Assembly (NCBI GenBank): GCA_946547205.1 | Contig: CAMNPA010000113.1 | Span: 1-5,350, forward strand | From: an uncultured Selenomonadales bacterium | Lineage (GTDB): Bacteria; Bacillota; Negativicutes; Selenomonadales; Selenomonadaceae | Length of the DNA stretch: 5,350 nt | Direction of reading: 5' to 3' | Part shown: piece by piece, positions 1 through 5,348 of the stretch | Layout: every line of letters begins with the position of its first letter | How positions within the stretch are numbered: the first letter of the stretch is position 1 | The notes under the pieces: generated by a model | The model's database searches: none | The model's input: the letters and a program-made list of their open reading frames with translations, nothing else | Told to the model about the DNA's origin: nothing | Translations under genes and position numbers: made by a program

Positions 1-1341
1 CTAATTGAACCACGTCATAACTTCTTGAGCCGCGCCGCGCAGACAAAATAAAATCGTTCTGTCGCCGGGCATTAAGATTGTGTTGCCGTTCGGAATGGCA
101 GCTTTGTTTTTGCGAACGTAAGCGCAAACCAAACACGACTTCGGCAGGCGAACGTCCATCAATTTTTTGCCCGCAACTTTCGCGCCGCTCTGAACGATAA
201 CTTCAACTGCCTCTGCCCGCGCACCTTCCAATATCGACACGCTGACAACTCCGCCGCGCCGAACGAATGCCAAAACTTCCGCCGCAGATAACAGACGAGC
301 AGAAATTACAACGTCAACGCCGACTTTCTCAATCAGTTCCGCGTATTCAGTCCGATAAACTCTGACGACGGTTTTTTTCGCGCCGAGATTTTTAGCAAGC
401 AGAGCCATCATCAAGTTGAGCTTATCGTCTTCGGTCAAGCAAACGACAACGTCCGCCGACGCAATGCCTTCCTGCGCGAGCAAGTCAATATTTGTGCCGT
501 CGCCGTAAATCGCAATGGAATCGCCCGTTAAAATCTGCGCAATGTTCTCGCAACGGTCGCGATCTTTTTCAATCACTTTGACGTTGACATTTGCATTGAT
601 GAGCATGACGGCAAGCGTCCGCGCAATTCTGCCCGCACCGATAATCATCACGCGTTCAAGTTTTCGCGAGTCCTGCTGAACGAAATTTGAGCTGAAATTT
701 TCAATCGCCTTCGGAAAGCCGATGAAGTAGGCGTTATCGTGAACTTGAAGCGAATCGTCGCCGTGCGGAATAATCATTTGATGATCGCGGAAAATTAAAC
801 CTGCCAGCACGCCTTCCGGCAATGTCAATTTTTTCAGCGGAATGCCGATGTAACGACTGTCCTTGGTGATTTTGACTTCAAACAGGCGAATTTTCCCGCC
901 CGCGAATTCGTCAACGTCAAGAGCGGCAGGCGTCATCAAGATTCGATAAATTTCGTGCGCGGCAATCACTTCGGGATTGAGCATCAAATCTATGTCGAAA
1001 TTTTTTTTCAGATACTCTCTCGCCTCGCTGAGAAATTGCATGTCGCGAATTCGGGCTATCGTGTGTTTAATGCCGTGTTTCTTCGCCAAAATGCAGGCAA
1101 CCATGTTGACTTCGTCGGTGCCGGTGACAGCGATAAAAACGTCCGCGCCGTTAATGTCGGGATCGTCCATCGTTATCGGGCTCGCTCCGTTAGCGGTTAT
1201 CGTCAAAACGTCCAGATTATTTTTCACGGCGGTTAATTGCTCTTCTTCGCGATCGATAACGGTAACTTCCATTTGTTCGCTGCTCAAAAGTTCGGCGATT
1301 GTGTATCCGAGTTTGCCCGCACCGACAATTACCACGCGCAT
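1..1341 (-). CDS. trkA: Trk potassium uptake system regulatory subunit TrkA
   Basis: TrkA is the cytoplasmic NAD(H)-binding ring subunit that gates TrkH/TrkG potassium channels at the membrane. The protein shows the bacterial tandem layout: RCK_N Rossmann domain (about 1-125) with GAGKLG at 7-12 and acidic D30 closing strand 2; RCK_C (about 130-215); a second RCK_N (about 231-350) with GAGRIA at 235-240 followed by an acidic VIEKDRD strand; and a C-terminal RCK_C (about 365-446). Full length for the family is about 450 residues. I chose the ATG at 1341 (446 aa). A GTG three codons upstream is in frame, but it overlaps the ribosome site AAGGAG (1355-1350), which lies an ideal 8 nt before the ATG. 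The stop codon is the window edge, so a following trkH partner gene, if present, is not visible. The gene diverges from the zinc-ribbon gene. Family assignment is very secure; the potassium role is from family knowledge. Confidence 0.95.
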   Translation of the reverse strand: MRVVIVGAGKLGYTIAELLSSEQMEVTVIDREEEQLTAVKNNLDVLTITANGASPITMDDPDINGADVFIAVTGTDEVNMVACILAKKHGIKHTIARIRDMQFLSEAREYLKKNFDIDLMLNPEVIAAHEIYRILMTPAALDVDEFAGGKIRLFEVKITKDSRYIGIPLKKLTLPEGVLAGLIFRDHQMIIPHGDDSLQVHDNAYFIGFPKAIENFSSNFVQQDSRKLERVMIIGAGRIARTLAVMLINANVNVKVIEKDRDRCENIAQILTGDSIAIYGDGTNIDLLAQEGIASADVVVCLTEDDKLNLMMALLAKNLGAKKTVVRVYRTEYAELIEKVGVDVVISARLLSAAEVLAFVRRGGVVSVSILEGARAEAVEVIVQSGAKVAGKKLMDVRLPKSCLVCAYVRKNKAAIPNGNTILMPGDRTILFCLRGAAQEVMTWFN

Positions 1342-1349
1342 TTTAATCA

Positions 1350-1355
1350 CTCCTT
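1350..1355 (-). promoter_or_regulatory. Ribosome binding site deciding the trkA start
   Basis: AAGGAG on the minus strand ends at 1350, leaving 8 nt before the ATG at 1341-1339. The upstream in-frame GTG (1350-1348) shares its first base with this site and so cannot be the start served by it. Confidence 0.8.
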
Positions 1356-1362
1356 CCGCTCA

Positions 1363-1391
1363 AATGTACTATAAATCTTTTGCTTTGACAA
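1363..1391 (-). promoter_or_regulatory. Candidate trkA promoter
   Basis: On the minus strand, TTGTCA (1391-1386) is followed by 17 nt and TACATT (1368-1363). This -10 match is only 4 of 6. A better -10 word, TATAGT (1373-1368), lies nearby but has no good -35 at normal spacing. Either would give a very short leader just ahead of the ribosome site. The -35 overlaps that of the opposite-strand promoter. Confidence 0.4.
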
Positions 1392-1414
1392 TCTTCGCGC
1401 GAACGGTCAATTAT
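1385..1414 (+). promoter_or_regulatory. Candidate promoter of the zinc-ribbon gene
   Basis: A perfect -35 TTGACA (1385-1390) is followed by an 18-nt spacer and AATTAT (1409-1414), a 4 of 6 match to the -10 consensus. Transcription would begin near 1421 and give a leader of about 100 nt that carries the terminator-like hairpin at 1434-1476. The perfect -35 supports the call; the weak -10 limits it. Confidence 0.5.
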
Positions 1415-1433
1415 CTGAAGCTAAAAATTTTCT

Positions 1434-1476
1434 CGCCGAGTTACCTGTCGGCACATTACTCGGCGGAATTTTTTTT
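1434..1476 (+). terminator. Intrinsic terminator inside the leader of the zinc-ribbon gene
   Basis: CGCCGAGT (1434-1441) pairs perfectly with ACTCGGCG (1458-1465), with a further small TGT/ACA pairing inside the loop, and is followed by eight Ts (1469-1476). This is a textbook Rho-independent terminator reading rightward. No gene on this strand ends here: it lies between divergent genes, 45 nt before the next start codon and downstream of the candidate promoter. It therefore most likely attenuates the zinc-ribbon gene or ends a short leader RNA. GCCGA (1435-1439) can instead pair with TCGGC (1448-1452), a mutually exclusive fold. Confidence 0.65.
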
Positions 1477-1521
1477 GTACAATCGACGAGACCGAATTGT
1501 TTATTTAGGAGGACTTAGCAG

Positions 1522-2133
1522 ATGTTCTGTAAAAATTGCGGCACGAAATTGGAAGACGACTCAAAATTTTGCCCGAATTGCGGCGCGGCGATTGAAGAAA
1601 ATTTTTCTGCCGATGAGCCGAAAATTTCGTCGAGCGATAAAACAATTTCCACGAATCCCGATGCACTCGTTTTAAAATCGGCGGCACCGCTTCCCGATAA
1701 ATTCGACTGGATTAAGTGGATGTATTTTGTCGCACTTTTGCCGGCGGTCGTCAGTCCCGGAATTTGCATACTCAGCGTCCCGATTGTCATTATAATTCAC
1801 ACGTACCTTTCCGATTATCATCGCAAAAAAATCCGAAAGCAACGTTTCAAATTCGTCAGTCCCATAACCGCCGACGAAATTTTTAATAAGCTGGAGCCCG
1901 CGCTTGTAAAAAGATGGAACACGAAGGTTGCATTCGACAGAGAAGGCGATACGATTTCTGTTGAGTTTGAAAAAATTATCTACGACATAAATTTGATGGA
2001 AGACGGCACGTTTTGCATTTGGTGGCGACTTTCTTTGGCGCGAGCTTTTTTCTCCAATGCAGGCTATAAACAAGTTCGCACTGCCACGGGCGTCATAGCT
2101 TACGAATTGCAGCAAGCTTTCGGCGTCAAATGA
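1522..2133 (+). CDS. Zinc-ribbon membrane-anchored protein of unknown function
   Basis: I do not recognise a specific family for this 203-residue protein. It opens with a zinc-ribbon of the double CxxC type: C3 and C6, then C17 and C20, in the pattern CKNCG...CPNCG common in Bacillota proteins. A polar, serine- and acid-rich linker follows (about 22-60). Next is a hydrophobic stretch (about 67-96) with a Pro-Gly at 79-80, which could be one long membrane helix or a short hairpin. A basic patch (H100 to R108, with K102, K103, R105 and K106) should mark the cytoplasmic side. Residues 112-203 form a soluble domain with no recognised motif, including a WW pair at 167-168. AGGAGG (1507-1512) lies 9 nt before the ATG. 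The gene is probably transcribed alone, through the leader terminator upstream and ending at the terminator downstream. Metal binding is inferred from the cysteines; role unknown. Confidence 0.85.
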   Translation: MFCKNCGTKLEDDSKFCPNCGAAIEENFSADEPKISSSDKTISTNPDALVLKSAAPLPDKFDWIKWMYFVALLPAVVSPGICILSVPIVIIIHTYLSDYHRKKIRKQRFKFVSPITADEIFNKLEPALVKRWNTKVAFDREGDTISVEFEKIIYDINLMEDGTFCIWWRLSLARAFFSNAGYKQVRTATGVIAYELQQAFGVK

Positions 2134-2179
2134 AGTCGAGCTAATTTTTTTGGCAGCGGCTCCGGAAAATAAATTTTCG

Positions 2180-2205
2180 GCTCGTTCAATCGGACGGGCT
2201 TTTTT
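2180..2205 (+). terminator. Intrinsic terminator after the zinc-ribbon gene
   Basis: GCTCGTTC (2180-2187) pairs with GGACGGGC (2192-2199) through eight pairs, including two G-T wobbles, around an AATC loop. Six Ts follow (2200-2205). It lies 47 nt past the stop codon and just before the next promoter. A second AT-rich hairpin (about 2162-2180) sits immediately upstream. Confidence 0.75.
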
Positions 2206-2207
2206 GT

Positions 2208-2236
2208 TTGACAGATTAAAATTTTTCCGATAACTT
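2208..2236 (+). promoter_or_regulatory. Candidate promoter of the TPR-glycosyltransferase gene
   Basis: A perfect TTGACA (2208-2213) begins three bases after the preceding terminator's T-run. A 17-nt A/T-rich spacer leads to TAACTT (2231-2236), a weak -10 (3 of 6). The position between a terminator and the next ribosome site supports the call. Confidence 0.45.
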
Positions 2237-2271
2237 ATCGCAAGAAAATTTTTTGAGGGAGTGAAAACGCT

Positions 2272-3531
2272 ATGGACTTCGAGAAAATTTATCGGGAATT
2301 TGAATCTGCGCGGGCAAAAGACGACTTTGAAACGATGAGCACGCTAATTTTGCAGGCGACCAATTACGGCAACAAACTCATTACCGCCGGCAGAGTTAAA
2401 GACATTGCGCCCGAAGTGTTAAAAATTGTGGCATATAGTCATGTAATGATTCATCAGATAATGAGTTACATAAATTCCGGGCGCGCGGACAAGGCAAGAA
2501 TTTATTTGAACATTCTTGCCGAAAACAACGTTGACACTTTCGACAAGTTCTTTCAGCTGAATTACCTATTGGGCAAGGCTCTTTACGCGACGAATGATTT
2601 TTCATGGGCAATAAAACTTTTCAACCGCTACGATGAAATTCGCGCGGCAAATTGGAATGACGTTGACGAGTTGAGTTTGTTTTATCAAGCGAATTGTTTT
2701 GCTCTGCTCGGCAAATTTCAAACGGCGGCTGAACTTTATGAGCTGATTCTTTCAATCAAAGCCGACTTTCCCGAAGCAAAGTGCAACTTGCAAATCGTTC
2801 GGCAGGGCACGAATAAAAATCTCGTCCGCGAAATTTCAAGCCTGTGGAACTTCCCGAATTGGCGCGACGTTCCGATTTTCATCAATGCTCGCGATCGGCT
2901 CGGCGTGATGAAAAAATTAATCGATTGGCTGTTGAACGCGGGCTATCGAAAATTGATAATCCTGGACAATCTGTCGACGTATCCGCCGCTGCTTGAGTAT
3001 TATCGCACGTTGAAAATTGATTCGCGAATCAAAATCATACGGCTGGAAAAAAATTTCGGTCACAAAGCTCTGTGGCTGTCAAATGTCCTTGAAAAGCTCA
3101 AAATCTCGACGCCATACATCTACACGGACCCGGACATTTTGCCGATTGAAGATTGCCCGAAAGATTTCGTCGCGCGGCTGATGAAAATCCTCGACGCCAA
3201 CCACGAGATTAGAAAAGTCGGGCTCGGACTCGTTTGGGAAGATATTACGTTCTCCGGCAAGAAAGGCATTCAAGACATCGAATCAAAATTTTATTCATAT
3301 CCAAAGGTCGACGAAAATCTTTATCACGCGCAAGTTGATACGACGTTCGCGCTCTATTCAAACGTGCGGCATTACAATTTGCGATTTTCTCTGCGCACGA
3401 CCGGCGATTTGCGGGCTTATCATTTGCCGTGGTATTTTGATTATGACAATTTGCCCGCCGACGAGAAATATTACATTGAACACGCGAGTAACAGCTCATC
3501 TCTTGCCGCGAATTTAAAAAAGTCACGGTGA
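2272..3531 (+). CDS. TPR-like repeat protein with C-terminal GT-A-type glycosyltransferase domain
   Basis: This 419-residue protein has no signal peptide or membrane segment and should be cytoplasmic. Residues 1-185 are helical and TPR-like: two repeat-like units are visible around 94-120 (G101, Y105, A113, F117) and 134-170 (A140, G147, A153, Y156, P167). From about 199 a GT-A-like nucleotide-sugar transferase domain follows: a first strand with INARDR (204-209), LDNLST (231-236) and the putative metal-binding DPD (D286-D288) in YTDPDILP. Later blocks are VDTTFALY (355-362) and HLPWY (384-388). These resemble, from memory, family-2-like transferases seen in capsule and surface glycan loci. 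GAGGGAG (2255-2261) ends 10 nt before the ATG. The gene has its own promoter and terminator and no glycan neighbours on its strand. Acceptor and sugar are unknown; the TPR part may bind a protein or a partner enzyme (inference). Confidence 0.8.
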   Translation: MDFEKIYREFESARAKDDFETMSTLILQATNYGNKLITAGRVKDIAPEVLKIVAYSHVMIHQIMSYINSGRADKARIYLNILAENNVDTFDKFFQLNYLLGKALYATNDFSWAIKLFNRYDEIRAANWNDVDELSLFYQANCFALLGKFQTAAELYELILSIKADFPEAKCNLQIVRQGTNKNLVREISSLWNFPNWRDVPIFINARDRLGVMKKLIDWLLNAGYRKLIILDNLSTYPPLLEYYRTLKIDSRIKIIRLEKNFGHKALWLSNVLEKLKISTPYIYTDPDILPIEDCPKDFVARLMKILDANHEIRKVGLGLVWEDITFSGKKGIQDIESKFYSYPKVDENLYHAQVDTTFALYSNVRHYNLRFSLRTTGDLRAYHLPWYFDYDNLPADEKYYIEHASNSSSLAANLKKSR

Positions 3532-3543
3532 TATTTACAACGC

Positions 3544-3574
3544 AAAAGGCGGAAGTTTTCAGCTCCCGCCTTTT
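3544..3574. terminator. Bidirectional terminator between converging genes
   Basis: AAAAGGCGG (3544-3552) pairs with CCGCCTTTT (3566-3574), extended past one A-C mismatch by two inner pairs around a TTTTCAG loop. Reading rightward it ends the TPR-glycosyltransferase gene, with a T-rich tail TTTTATTTTA. Reading leftward the A-tract becomes a short four-T tail that can end the tRNA transcript. It sits 12 nt after one gene and 7 nt from the tRNA 3' end. Confidence 0.75.
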
Positions 3575-3581
3575 ATTTTAG

Positions 3582-3654
3582 TGGAGACGGAGGGATTCGA
3601 ACCCTTGACCCCCAGATTGCGAACCTGATGCTCTCCCAGCTGAGCTACGTCCCC
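3582..3654 (-). tRNA. tRNA-Ala (anticodon CGC)
   Basis: The minus strand folds into a full 73-nt cloverleaf: a 7-bp acceptor stem, 4-bp D stem with an 8-nt loop, 5-bp anticodon stem with loop TTCGCAA, 5-nt variable region and T loop TTCGAAT. The anticodon CGC (genomic 3621-3619) reads GCG alanine codons, and the acceptor stem carries the G3-U70 wobble that defines alanine tRNAs. The discriminator base is A73, and CCA is not encoded (CT follows). The T stem has one A-C mismatch at its outer pair (49-65), and the anticodon stem contains two G-T pairs, but the fold is otherwise sound. A near-perfect promoter lies just upstream and a terminator just downstream. Confidence 0.95.
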
Positions 3655-3664
3655 GGTGACGCTG

Positions 3665-3693
3665 ATTATAAACCTGCGCACGTTCAAAGTCAA
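3665..3693 (-). promoter_or_regulatory. tRNA-Ala promoter
   Basis: On the minus strand TTGACT (3693-3688) is followed by exactly 17 nt and a perfect TATAAT (3670-3665). Transcription would start near 3658, about 4 nt before the first base of the mature tRNA. The -35 overlaps the TGA that ends the glycosyltransferase fossil. Confidence 0.85.
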
Positions 3694-3749
3694 GAATTTT
3701 TTGCAACGTTACCTTTGAGCCGACCGAGCCGATAGCCGAAAAATTTTGG
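3690..3749 (-). pseudogene. Fossil C-terminus of a second family 2 glycosyltransferase
   Basis: Reading the minus strand from 3746 to 3708, thirteen codons spell KFFGYRLGRLKGN, identical to the last residues of the intact glycosyltransferase gene just upstream (3847-3809, exactly 101 bp away). The reading frame then continues VAKNS to a TGA at 3692-3690. The two 39-nt copies differ at five bases, and every difference is synonymous. Homology stops abruptly on the N-terminal side, and an in-frame TGA at 3782-3780 with no ribosome site rules out a functional gene. This is best read as the leftover end of a deleted tandem paralogue. Confidence 0.7.
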
Positions 3750-3763
3750 CAACGTGACGTTGC
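3749..3763. repeat. 15-bp perfect palindrome GCAACGTGACGTTGC
   Basis: Two 7-bp arms, GCAACGT (3749-3755) and ACGTTGC (3757-3763), surround a single G. GCAACGT also occurs at 3703-3709, so copies of this word bracket the glycosyltransferase fossil. As RNA it would form only a weak five-pair hairpin; as DNA it could be a protein-binding site. Function unknown. Confidence 0.5.
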
Positions 3764-3802
3764 ATCCGGTTGAAAATCTTCAATAAGCCGTCGAGTTTTG
3801 CA

Positions 3803-4672
3803 TTACGCGTTGCCTTTCAATCGACCGAGACGATAGCCGAAAAATTTTGCCGCGTCCCTGAAGATTGCGCCAATGCAGTCGAAAGGATTTTTTTTCGCCA
3901 AAGCAACGAGTTTCATCACGACGAATTTTTTGCCGGCACCTTCCGCAGAACCGAAAGTTTCGCGAATCCACGGCTCTTGAGCGTGAAATTTGCCGATCTC
4001 AACGTAGCGACGAAATTCTTGCGCCGCCGTGTAGTTGTGACTGTGAAAAACTTGCGCGTCCGCCGCGTAAAAAATTTTCCGACCGTCAAGCAACATTTTC
4101 GCCGCAACATACATGTCCTCGCACAAAGGAACGTTCGACGGAAAGCCGCCGACACTTTGCAGAGCCTCAACACGATACGCCGCAAATGAATTCGATGCGA
4201 ACGCCGTCTTCAGCCCGAAAATTTTTCTGTCGTCGAAGGTGCGCAGTTGACTTTCCGGCGGATAATTGAATGCACGCAAAAATTTTGCCTCGTTCGTCGC
4301 GTCAACGTGCGGCAACTGTCTTCCGTATGATAAACCGACCGTTTTGTCCGCGCAGAAAATTTTTACGAGTTTGGCAAGCGAATCGTCGTCGTGAAGTAAA
4401 ACGTCCTGCGTTAAAAAAATTATCACGTCGAGCGGCGAACTTTTGAGCAAATGTTCAAGTGCAAATTGTCGCGTCGCACCGTGATTGAAAGTTCTGCGCG
4501 GGATTGTCAGCACTTCCACGCCGAATTTTTTTGCAAGCTCTGCCGTGCCGTCCGTTGATTCCGAATCCACAATCAATTTGCGTGTCGAAAGTGACTGCGC
4601 GGCGATTTGTTCAAGCAACGTCCGAAATTTCTCGCCTGCGTTGAGCGTCGGGATTATCAAGCCGCATTTCAT
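3803..4672 (-). CDS. Family 2 glycosyltransferase, rhamnosyltransferase-like
   Basis: This enzyme should transfer a sugar from a nucleotide donor to a growing surface glycan at the inner face of the membrane. Counting from the chosen ATG (289 residues), the GT-A fold shows an opening strand LIIPTLNAG (5-13), VDSESTDGTAELA (35-47), the block FNHGATRQ (62-69), FLTQDVLL (86-93) with QD in the usual DxD place, FASNSFAAYR (158-167), and ED (185-186) as likely catalytic base. H210-H212 follow near the acceptor side. The FNHGATR plus TQD combination is typical of proteins annotated as rhamnosyltransferases, but the sugar is not proven. No signal peptide or strong membrane helix is seen. AGGAG (4685-4681) lies 8 nt before ATG 4672; an in-frame TTG one codon upstream is too close. 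The gene follows the DUF47 gene by 19 nt, so cotranscription is likely. No convincing terminator follows, and read-through into the tRNA is possible. Confidence 0.88.
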   Translation of the reverse strand: MKCGLIIPTLNAGEKFRTLLEQIAAQSLSTRKLIVDSESTDGTAELAKKFGVEVLTIPRRTFNHGATRQFALEHLLKSSPLDVIIFLTQDVLLHDDDSLAKLVKIFCADKTVGLSYGRQLPHVDATNEAKFLRAFNYPPESQLRTFDDRKIFGLKTAFASNSFAAYRVEALQSVGGFPSNVPLCEDMYVAAKMLLDGRKIFYAADAQVFHSHNYTAAQEFRRYVEIGKFHAQEPWIRETFGSAEGAGKKFVVMKLVALAKKNPFDCIGAIFRDAAKFFGYRLGRLKGNA

Positions 4673-4680
4673 CAATAAAA

Positions 4681-4685
4681 CTCCT
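4681..4685 (-). promoter_or_regulatory. Ribosome binding site deciding the glycosyltransferase start
   Basis: AGGAG on the minus strand lies in the short gap after the DUF47 stop codon. It is 8 nt before the ATG at 4672-4670 and only 5 nt before the in-frame TTG at 4675-4673, which favours the ATG. Confidence 0.75.
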
Positions 4686-4691
4686 AAAATT

Positions 4692-5348
4692 TTACGCGTA
4701 TTTCATGACGACGCCGCGAATCATATCGGCAACCTTTTTCGTGTGGTCAAGAGCCTCTTCAACGTCTTCGAGAATGTCTTTCCACTTGATGAGATGAATT
4801 ACCGCGCGACTGGCACCGTGCTCTTTGGCAGCCTCAACTGCCTCGTCGAAAAGAATTCCGATTTCCGCGCGATAAATCAAATCGCCTTTGCTCTCGTAGT
4901 CGGAAACTTTGTGAACAGCGTTAAGAATCTCGCGCTGATTTTTTTTCACGTCGCTCAAAAGTTTGAAGGACTTTACAAGTTCCGTCGTGCCGTCAACCAA
5001 AAGTTTCGTCAAATCCGGACTGCGCCGCGTCGAATGTCCCGCGTGATACATGATGATTCTTTGCAATGCGCCCTGCAACATGTCAACGCCCTTTGCAAGT
5101 TCGCCGGCGATTGAATAAATGTCTTCGCGGTCAATCGGCGTGATGAAACTCAAATTCAGCTTGTTAATTATCTTCTCGTTGATTTCGTCGGCTGTTGATT
5201 CCAATCCCAAAATTTCTTCGATGTGTTCGAGCGATTTGTTCGGGTCTTTTATCAGATCGTCGAGCATCACCGCGCCCAAATGAAAAACTTTGGCGTTCTC
5301 AACAAATAAATCGAAAAATTCCGTGTCCTTGCGAGAAAAATTAAACAT
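4692..5348 (-). CDS. UPF0111/DUF47 family protein, PhoU-like phosphate transport accessory
   Basis: This 218-residue, all-helical cytoplasmic protein is of the DUF47 (PhoU-like) family, whose members usually accompany and regulate low-affinity PiT phosphate permeases. Hallmarks are visible: the N-terminal FNFSRKDTEFFDLF, a metal-binding style E50-xxx-D54-E55, the signature ITPIDREDIY (69-78), a second E152-xxx-D156 motif, and the C-terminal helix containing WKDILEDVEEALDHTKKVAD. Length matches the family norm of about 205-220 residues. The ATG at 5348 lies two bases from the window edge, so its ribosome site and promoter are not visible, and an upstream extension cannot be strictly excluded, although the N-terminus looks complete. 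No PiT gene is in view: the gene downstream is a glycosyltransferase, so any permease partner would be upstream beyond the window or elsewhere. Family call is secure; the phosphate link is from family knowledge. Confidence 0.92.
   Translation of the reverse strand: MFNFSRKDTEFFDLFVENAKVFHLGAVMLDDLIKDPNKSLEHIEEILGLESTADEINEKIINKLNLSFITPIDREDIYSIAGELAKGVDMLQGALQRIIMYHAGHSTRRSPDLTKLLVDGTTELVKSFKLLSDVKKNQREILNAVHKVSDYESKGDLIYRAEIGILFDEAVEAAKEHGASRAVIHLIKWKDILEDVEEALDHTKKVADMIRGVVMKYA

Noticed and set aside
1348..1350. GTG as the trkA start
   Set aside because: It overlaps the ribosome binding site that is well spaced for the ATG at 1341.
1421..1521. A potassium- or c-di-AMP-responsive riboswitch because trkA is adjacent
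   Set aside because: The leader belongs to the opposite-strand zinc-ribbon gene and is too short, with no conserved riboswitch core that I can recognise.
977..1675. A 232-codon plus-strand frame overlapping trkA, the intergenic gap and the zinc-ribbon gene
   Set aside because: It crosses a promoter and terminator, opposes trkA, and has no recognisable protein features.
3582..3763. The tRNA gene as an integration site with a nearby repeat as att
   Set aside because: The repeat copies glycosyltransferase codons rather than tRNA sequence, lies on the 5' side of the tRNA, and there is no integrase or duplicated tRNA 3' end.
3770..4269. Arginine- and phenylalanine-rich frames on both strands within the glycosyltransferase gene
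   Set aside because: They are out of frame with a clear family 2 glycosyltransferase and show typical shadow composition.
4485..5114. A 209-codon open frame on the plus strand across the glycosyltransferase and DUF47 genes
   Set aside because: It runs antisense to two well-supported genes with family motifs, has no ribosome site, and its composition is that of a shadow frame.
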